A stretch of 64,000 bases of DNA. Origin: Cordylochernes scorpioides. Taxonomy: Eukaryota > Arthropoda > Arachnida > Pseudoscorpiones > Chernetidae. Under the pieces are notes generated by a model, which did no database searches, was not told the origin of the DNA, and saw only the letters and a program-made list of their open reading frames with translations. Shown here one piece after another: positions 57,003 to 64,000 of the stretch. Both the position numbers and the translations under genes were made by a program. Location: the NCBI GenBank assembly GCA_030710605.1, contig CP092877.1:70763662-70827661 (forward strand). The letters run 5' to 3'. The first letter of the stretch is position 1; each line of letters begins with the position of its first letter.

Positions 57003-57298
57003 CTTTATTTTATTGGCATTAACACCATAGGGACCTTTGTGGAATGTTTGTGTCCCTTGGTGTGACATATGGTGACGACAGCATAATGAGGTCTCCCTTC
57101 CGACTTGTGTGTGCCATTCGACATGTGCCCGCAGTCAACTGTGGACACAATGCGCACATAGCTTCTAAAATCTATCACCAAACACACCCTAGAAATGTTT
57201 AATAGATTTTTTAAGAGACGCACTTGGCTTATTTGTCAGATCTCATAAGAAAGCGTTTGCTATTCTTTTTGACGAGTATCATGATTATTTTTTTAATT

Positions 57299-57480
57299 AA
57301 AACATTTTGTACTGCCCTTAATGCAATTATGAATTAATGGGAGGGTCTGACTCATCAGTGGTGAACCCTCCCAGAGGTTTCGCCAGTTTAATCTACCATC
57401 TACCAAACCGTTGGTAGAGTTCACCACTGATGAGCCAGACCCTCCCATTAATTGCAGTAAGGGAAGTAGAAAATTGTTTT
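57299..57480. repeat. Foldback element with about 65-bp arms (TGCAGTAAGG family)
   Basis: The left arm 57,299-57,365 and right arm 57,418-57,480 are inverse complements (GGGAGGGTCTGACTCATCAG against CTGATGAGCCAGACCCTCCC). The spacer includes CCCTCCCAGAGGTTTCGCCAG, which also occurs as a lone fragment near 39,945. The terminal AGTAAGGGAAGTAGAAAATT matches the foldback at 19,463 and a single arm at about 57,925-57,955. Confidence 0.88.
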
Positions 57481-58703
57481 AAACCAAGCCATTTTATCTA
57501 AATTTCCTACCATATATCGCATTAAGCTTTTTGGAAATATTTTCTGGTGAATAATTAGAAAAAGAAGCATTGATGTTTTAAAAAGTATAAAACTTGTGTA
57601 AGAACGGTGTTAAATCACAACGTGCCGCTTCACTCGAGTATTTGAGCTAGGTATTCTAGAGTTGGCGACATTTCCATCTTGTAAAGATTTGTTGGGAGGA
57701 GCAGATGTACCTCTGGGACGCCATAAAGTTTTACCGTCCCCAGGTAATGACGGGACTTTACGTCCTGAGTGAAGGAAGAAGGAACACCTAGAAAGGTTAA
57801 CATCACATTTTGGACCATCGATAAAACTTGTATCTAAGGCTTTATCCGTAGTATTGATGCCTTAAGACGGTGTCCACATTGTGCGATATATTCAATTATT
57901 TAAATATATATTATTTTCATCATTGCAGTGTGTAAGGGCAGTAGAAAATTGTTTTATCTGAAAAAAAAAACAAACGCGTCAAAAGTAGTTTAAAATTATG
58001 ATTAAGGATTGCGCGTTAATGCATCTTATTTATATATAAATGTGATTAAATTATTCTGATGGATATTGCACTAAGTTGTAGATAAAAGGACAGGGACACA
58101 GTTCACTTAATTGGATTTACGAATATGATTAAAATCAGAAATATCAATAGTTAAAATAATTTGCTACAATAATATTGTTATGTTTTGTTCATTATCTTCC
58201 CCCTTCTCCTTCTGAATATGTTCAAATATAATTCTCCTGATGTCTGCCTAGCTAAGAATTGCTAACAAGACTTCAGTGATACGCTACAGCTCAACTCCGG
58301 AGGTTCACGCAAAGACTAGTTAGAACACGATAAAAAGACAAACCGGATCCTGGAGCGCCAACAACCTGGCAAGCTAAACGTTAAAAGAATTGATAAGGTA
58401 GCGAATGGAAGCAGGCATGTGGAGAATGAATGGTTACTAAAAAAGCCAATCTCTGCGACATATAGCTTCTCAATAAGTTAAATACAACTATAAATAAATG
58501 TAAAAATTTTCAAATGAATCAGAAATGTCAACAGTATACTTTATTTACCTGTCCTCTCTAACCTCACTAGAGCAACAGCTAAAAACAAAGCCGACCAAAC
58601 ACACGCACCTCAATAGATTTTCGGTTTATATGATAATTATTTTGTGTTTTTATTTAATGGGTGAGTTGTATACAAACAACTAGTCATTCAAGGAAAAAAA
58701 ATG
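57481..58703. other. Non-coding stretch with a single foldback arm
   Basis: Apart from the lone arm GTAAGGGCAGTAGAAAATTG at about 57,932, nothing is certain. A 62-codon minus-strand ORF at 57,630-57,818 has a protein-like composition (VKLYGVPEVHLLLPTNLYK) but no recognisable family and no clear splice sites. Confidence 0.4.
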
Positions 58704-58905
58704 CACTCATTGACAAAACTTAAGGAAGTTCACCTTTTAGCATTTTTTTCGGGATTCAGACAATAACTCTGAAAGATATCACAGTGACCTTTATTGAAGA
58801 TACACGAGATAACCAAGTGTGAACAAAATTGTCTCTGTCTCCTTCAAAAAACAGACGACCGGCGACATCAAAGACTTTCACTTCCTTAAGTTTTGTCCAT
58901 AAGTG
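58704..58905 (+). mobile_element. MITE family 1, copy 7 (complete)
   Basis: Starts CACTCATTGACAAAACTTAA and ends TTAAGTTTTGTCCATAAGTG. The internal family sequence is well preserved (CAGTGACCTTTATTGAAGAT). The flanks are not TA here (TG/CA), so either the target has mutated or the outermost bases differ. Confidence 0.9.
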
Positions 58906-59684
58906 CAGCCCACACATTACACGACGGAGTATTGGTGGCGGCACGGGGACTCCCTCCAGTACCTGGGGACGACAATAAAGCACTTACCTGCATCACCAAC
59001 TCTGCACATAGAAATACATGTGTGTGTGTACTTAGCGTGTGAGGATTTCTACTTGTTTACATATCCGCAGTCTTTGTAGCCCAGGTAGTCCGGTTAATCC
59101 AATAGCCTACATTTACATATAGCCAGCCCCGTGTATACTTATTTAATGTATCACCAAATTCTATAGATTTGGCACAGCATGTTGCAGCACCTATACATAA
59201 TGGGCATACTTGATATATCATGAATGATTTTTGTATGTTTTCACAATCATGGTTTGGCTTGGAAAATTCAATTTCTTGACTGGTTAGCACCTTTGATGAT
59301 GATCTTCCCTATCTATCTCTTTAGATTCGAATCATCATCTTCAAATGTGTACTTATCACTGGGGCGAAACAGTCATGTGTGCTAGTTGTGAACATACAGA
59401 TTCGCCACATGTACAACTACAAATACCTAGATATTTCTTAAGAAACATGAATGCCGACAGAACATCTTCAATAAAAATTTTGTATGTTAGATATTAAAGC
59501 TCTCTATTTATCTGTGATTTTTGTTTAAGAGACTTGAATCTGTTTTATAATTTCAATGTTATTTCCGCATTCATTTGTTTCTCTTTCTCTAGACATACAT
59601 TCGTATTATGTCAATATTGAAATATCCTATGTTCATATTTTGGTATTTTCCAGAGCTTGTGAGAGAGCTGAAATATATTGTAAT

Positions 59685-59967
59685 ATATATAGAATATGTA
59701 TGATATATGATGTATGCAAATATGTATTGTGGAATATATATGGAATATATAAGTGCATATTGAGTCTATAATTATGTAATTAACCCCAGAGGGTATTCTT
59801 ACGTTGTGTTAGTGGCTAAAATATTTTAAAATTTATATAGAACGTATATGGTATATGATATATGTAAATATATATGGAATATATAAGTGTATTTAAATAT
59901 TCAATGTGTATATTGAGAGAGACACTATAATTATGTAACTAACCCCAGAGGGTATCCTCACGTTGTG
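59685..59967 (+). repeat. Imperfect tandem duplication, about 130-bp unit
   Basis: Two successive units share ATGGAATATATAAGTG, ATAATTATGTAA and TAACCCCAGAGGGTAT, ending in ACGTTGTG at about 59,805 and 59,967. The second unit has an insertion around AAATATTCAATGTG. It is TA-rich and non-coding. Confidence 0.8.
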
Positions 59968-60879
59968 GCTGAAGTTTAGTAGACTCGAGAACTACAGGCC
60001 GATAACTTTGAATATTCCCAAACAAACCCCCCGATGAACGTTAGAAATTAATTAGTGAGTTAAGTACGGTGAAGCGGAACGTTCAGACATCTGAGAGAAC
60101 CATCTAATTGAAAGCTTCAAAGGATTAGTACGTACGTTTGGAAACTTTCAGCGCCGATAAATACTGTCTTCCAGTCTGTATAATTGTAGAAAACTTTTAT
60201 CATATTTGCTTGATTCACTCTCAGTTTACGTCTCTTTCTCTCTTCATCGTAGAAAGTAGGTTCGTCCTATATATAGGTTGAATGTAGAATATTTTGAGCG
60301 TTATACCATTGAAGATAACTGAAGAGATTTATGTACAATTCTGTTGAAACATATTCAATAGATGTGGATAACACAGGCAGGTTACAAAATATTTAGAAAA
60401 TGGACATGTATTCATCTCTCTTTAAGATACATTTTCCTTCAGACCTAATTAGACGAATTTGAAATGCCTACTGTTAGGACATAGTTTAGGTCCATTTTGT
60501 AATAATAAATAGAGGGTAATATTTTCTGAAAACTTATACTATTATTTTAGTCAGGATTTGACACAATTTGTATGCTTACTATAAAACTACTTCTCATTTT
60601 TCTTGAAGACATTTTTCGGCATTCACTGAATGGAAAATTAAAAATATTGGGAGAGTTTGGCTCATCAATGGTAAATTAATACCCGAAGATACTAAAAAGT
60701 GTTTATTAAATTAGATATCTCTACGCCCTTTAAAGATACATTTTTAAAAAATAATAAATCATTTGACAGATTTGATTAAATGAACGTGATTTCTAAAAAA
60801 AAAGGTTATCTCTTTATTTAAAAAAAATCATCAAAAATAATCTGTGCCAATTTGTAAAAACAGTCGATAGATGGTTCAT

Positions 60880-61130
60880 CTCTTTTGCGTCTATTCTGAC
60901 GAGAAAATGGTCTATTTAATAGGCCAATATTTGTGGGGAAGGTCCATTCTCTCCTGTCGAGAAAGTGGTCCAAGCGGCCATTTGATTCCACCCGAGCTGT
61001 GTAAACACGCCCGAGATGTCCTAATCTAATTCCCTCCAGCGATATTTGCATAATTGCTGGAGAGAGAAACATGCAAGATTTCTCCAAATTGGAAATTCGA
61101 CAGCCTCTAACGCTCCACATTTAAATTATA
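60880..61130. promoter_or_regulatory. Candidate cis-regulatory cluster
   Basis: In otherwise AT-rich DNA this GC-moderate stretch carries an octamer/POU site (ATTTGCAT at about 61,044) inside a small inverted repeat (CCTCCAGC...GCTGGAGAG), a forkhead-type site (TGTAAACACG at about 61,000) and TATTTGTGG/GGCCAATA motifs near 60,925. The minus strand is open for 100 codons across it but lacks family features. An enhancer reading is inference from motif clustering only. Confidence 0.25.
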
Positions 61131-61699
61131 TTACACAACGCTCACATCAACAATTACATTTTACATATAGGTTGTTGTTGTTGTGTGGAGGCCTGGAGTC
61201 AATTTTCGTATATTCCCAGATACTTCCAACTATTCTATTGCAACTAAACTATAATAATATATATTGAATATATTATATCTGCCATGTTTGAATTATCACT
61301 CCAGTACTCTTACAATTCCAGCACAACCTGTCTTAAGCACAAATCTGTTATATGCGTCAAAAGACTATTTTTCTCAATCCATAGATTGTAGACAGTAGTA
61401 GTACAGTCCTTTCTCAGAAGTCCATTCCCACTAGTGAGTGCAAGTAACCGAACGTGGCTCTGGCACACTTGTAAGTGAAAATTTTGAACGGCTTTAAATA
61501 TGTATAGACATTTGATGCACTTACAGTAAAAGTTTCGCTAACTACCCACCATGATTATCGTGGCCTGTACCACGTGTAGACTTGGGGATTTGTACTACGA
61601 CCACTGACATATGTCGTATATTATATGTTGTATATAGAAACAACAAGCCCAGGTATAACTACAAAATGACCCCAATAAAATGGATACTCGGAAGAGAAA
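61131..61699. other. Non-coding, nothing recognised
   Basis: No ORF, repeat unit or RNA gene could be supported here. Confidence 0.4.
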
Positions 61700-62242
61700 G
61701 GGTCGGTGAACTGGGAAGGATATTATAACAGGTCGTTGACATTGTCAAAGCAACCAAGGGAGGATGTAAACATATTGGCCGTGTCAGTCCTTGATTGGAC
61801 GCTGTCGCACAACACAGTTCGCTCTCTCTATCGTCACCATTAGAATATAAGCTGGGGTTTTTATGAGCCCAAGGCAGCATCAGGGAAGAAAGAGAGAATA
61901 ATCAGGAGTCAGGAAGTTAGATTGTCATGCTACCCGATTGTCCAGTGGTCCTAGGACTCCCCCTTAGTCCGTCTCACCATTCCGGGTACCACCCCTAAAC
62001 CGAGGTTACCATACTCCTATGAGTGTGGTCTTCTTTGTCTTCAGGCTGGTGTGCTCCCACTTCCGGCCATGGCTGCTTTTGGATGAGGTGGCTGCGGCAT
62101 TGAGACGGCTCCATACAATTACAACAGTGGAGTCGACAGGATAACCTGCCGAAGACAATCTCGCAAGAGATGTAAATCTAGGCGAGGAGTGGTACCAGCC
62201 CGGTGAGAAGTTCCCCACCTTGACAACGAGATAATCCTCCGG
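61700..62242 (+). repeat. Possible LTR plus leader of a gypsy-type element
   Basis: A GC-rich island has a CCAAT-type box (GATTGGACG, about 61,794), a TATA-like AATATAAG (about 61,845) and ends TACAATTACAACAGTGGAGTCGACAGG at about 62,114-62,140. The ACAACA|GTGG junction resembles the LTR/primer-site junction of the gypsy element at 31,921. No partner LTR or pol sequence is present, so if it is an LTR it is solo or truncated. The right side is cut by a MITE. Confidence 0.3.
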
Positions 62243-62419
62243 GATTCAGACATATTCGGGATATATCGGGATACAGACAATAACTCTGAAAGATATTACA
62301 GTGATCTTTATTGAAGATACACGACTAACCAAGTGTGAACAAAATTATCTGTCTCCTTCAAAACGCAGATAACCGGCAACATCCAAGATTTTATACTTCC
62401 ATAGGTTTGTCAATAAGTG
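62243..62419 (+). mobile_element. MITE family 1, copy 8 (5' truncated)
   Basis: The left terminus is missing. Homology starts in the TCGGGATACAGACAATAACT segment and runs to the right end TTGTCAATAAGTG, followed by TA. About 175 bp. Confidence 0.8.
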
Positions 62420-63356
62420 TATATAAAATTACATAAAATATAATCAATGAGATATTGTAGTATATGCTTGATATATACTCTAGTAAAAATGTAACGACAG
62501 CCATAGTCTTACGGAAGGTCAGTATGGACATCTATCTGATCATTTACTTTGTCTCTATAGCTCGGATTATTAGTATAATCTCGATGGTATTTGTTTGAAG
62601 AGAGTTTACCCCAACATACACTCTGGGGGAAGAGAGAGAGAGAGACAGTAAAAATCTATACAACTTGTATATGGTAAAAGTTACATCTCACGCGGGGACT
62701 ATGTAAAAAAATCTCATTAACAATTTTTTACCTACTAAATTACATTCTATTAATAAAATTTAATTAAAGGAACGATAAATACTTAGCGATATTTACATCG
62801 CTCAAGGAGTTTTGATTAAAATGGCTAAGATTATAATATTGAAAGAAAAAAACACATTTGATAGCTAAAAAATAAAATATTAATATCTGAATATTTTGTC
62901 GAGTTTTTTTTTAAATAAATAATATTTTTCACAAATATTTAATTTAAAACGTGAAATCTCGTTTAAAAGTTTTTCTCCTTTAAAACTATTTTCCCTTTGA
63001 TGTCGTTATTGAACAGTTATTAAAAATATGGGAGCCGCCTTATACAAACAATGTCTCTCGGTAACTATGCAAAATTAGTTTGATACTTTGGTTTCCCGCA
63101 ATGCTAATCAATTGTTGTTTTTTCCTTTCCACCTATATATATATATTATATAATCTAAATATAAAAATATTCTATATATAATTTTAAAAAATATTTTTTT
63201 ATTTTCATTCATTGATAATTCTACTTGTGTTTTGACCATAGTTTTAGAATACGCCGATTTTTAATACTTGTTGTAAATACGTATGTAGTTAACTAACCTA
63301 TTTTTGAAATTCACTAATATAAAATTCATTTCATAAATTCTATATAACTGCGAAAA
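62420..63356. other. AT-rich DNA upstream of the signal-peptide exon
   Basis: No ORF. A GA-run lies at 62,630-62,645. A TATA-like TATATAAC sits 10-15 bp before the ATG at 63,357, too close to be that exon's TATA box if the ATG is used. Confidence 0.4.
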
Positions 63357-63545
63357 ATGTCTGTTCATGGAACTTTCCTACTACAGCTGTGTCTCTTCGT
63401 TTTGTGTGTGTGGACTTTCCCAAGCTTTCCGCTCTGCCTCGACCACGACTGCCTCTACTCTGTGAAAACTGTTAAAGGTCTTCCAAAGTGCAGAGAGGTA
63501 CTGGAAAACTCTCCACGCCCTGACTGTCCCTCTCGGCTACTACAG
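63357..63545 (+). CDS. Probable first coding exon of a secreted protein
   Basis: The ATG at 63,357 (GAAAAATGTC) opens MSVHGTFLLQLCLFVLCVWT, a textbook signal peptide: short N-region, a Leu/Val/Cys-rich core of about 15 residues, and a likely cleavage before LDHDCLY (around residue 27). The mature part has Cys residues in DHDCLY, LPKCREV and RPDCPS and runs 36 codons to CTACTACAG|GTTTGA, where an intron donor coincides with the end of the open frame (the in-frame TGA lies three bases into the putative intron). An earlier donor, GAG|GTACTG at 63,497, is possible. I do not recognise the family; a Cys-rich secreted or extracellular-matrix protein is all that can be said. The rest would lie beyond the window. 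Confidence 0.45.
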
Positions 63546-63551
63546 GTTTGA

Positions 63552-64000
63552 CCACCGGTTACCACAGCTTATAGCGAGAGTCGACAGGATCTCATCACAG
63601 ATAAGTCGACAGCAACTCATTATCACATCTAAGTCGACAGGATTCTACAAGGCTTACCAGACCTCATCACTTTATCACATATATATATATATACTCACTT
63701 TCCTTTTGTATAAAACTACACTATAGAAGTGGTATAGCGTTAACATTTATTGGGCTTTGTTTTTAAAACGCTAGAAAACTTTTTTTTATTTTAGTATTCA
63801 ATTTCAATTATTTTATTTCCAAAGCGCTATATCCCGCAAGGGATACTTACGCCAAACAAGGAGAAAAGTTTATTTACATAAGTTATTTACATTATTCAAC
63901 GCATGAAAACATTAGAGATCCAGATTTTGTAGAAAGTTTAGAATGTATTTACAAAATGAATTGAACTTTAAATATGATTTTTATCAGAAATCAAATCGTT
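63552..64000. other. Putative intron start, window end
   Basis: Three spaced copies of AGTCGACAG (63,580, 63,602 and 63,631) lie just after the exon and give a loosely repetitive, non-coding stretch. The rest is AT-rich without features. Confidence 0.35.

Noticed and set aside
57630-57818. 62-codon minus-strand ORF with protein-like composition
   Set aside because: No recognisable family, no good start context and no splice sites.
1-64000. Prokaryotic genes, CRISPR arrays, operons, riboswitches
   Set aside because: Nothing of this kind is present. Sequence organisation and elements are eukaryotic.

Overview
The window reads as nuclear DNA of an AT-rich, transposon-dense animal, most likely an arthropod. 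The evidence is the element content (BEL/Pao, Ty3/gypsy, jockey-type LINE, mariner, Tigger/pogo, Helitron and foldback elements), long A/T-rich non-coding stretches, splice-site-like signals around the few host-looking ORFs, and three (CCTAA) units at about 16,263. No bacterial gene organisation, CRISPR array or intact rRNA/tRNA gene is visible. The species cannot be named from the sequence. Identities and mismatch counts given here were made by eye.

Layout. 1-3,574 is AT-rich DNA without a supportable gene. 3,575-8,129 and 8,230-12,408 are two copies of one block on either side of exactly 100 Ns, which looks like two contig ends (probably two haplotypes) that were never merged. 12,409-20,108 holds a tRNA-derived repeat, an internally deleted Tigger/pogo element, two foldback repeats and MITEs. 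20,109-38,539 is a four-level transposon nest. 38,540-45,474 is sparse, with one nearly intact mariner (43,341-44,659). 45,475-49,569 has the two best host coding candidates: a 460-codon Gln/Pro-rich ORF with its own poly(A) signal, and what looks like a terminal exon. 49,570-64,000 is mostly non-coding, with a short non-autonomous Helitron, foldbacks, MITEs, a possible LTR and, at 63,357, a probable first exon encoding a signal peptide.

The centrepiece is the nest. A BEL/Pao retrotransposon (20,114-38,534, target duplication AGGAT) has its 3' LTR split by a DNA transposon of the IS630/Tc1/mariner type with terminal inverted repeats of about 420 bp (27,522-38,380, TA duplication). That transposon is split at its transposase start codon by a jockey-like LINE (29,719-37,796, 12-bp duplication). 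The LINE is split inside its reverse transcriptase by a Ty3/gypsy element (31,788-36,142, TTAAC duplication). All four insertions can be closed to the base. The ages run the wrong way for simple nesting: the outermost BEL LTRs differ by about two substitutions in 790 bp and its gag-pol has a single stop codon, while the innermost gypsy LTRs differ at roughly one position in eight and the LINE and gypsy genes are full of stops. The simplest reading is that the DNA transposon, already carrying the fossil LINE plus gypsy, moved recently as one 10.9-kb unit into a young BEL copy, with transposase supplied from elsewhere.

Two short-repeat families tie the rest together: a MITE of about 210 bp with TIR CACTCATGGACAAAAC (eight full or partial copies) and a foldback family with TGCAGTAAGG-type arms. 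A hammerhead-ribozyme-like core recurs at several places, suggesting Penelope-like retroelement remnants.
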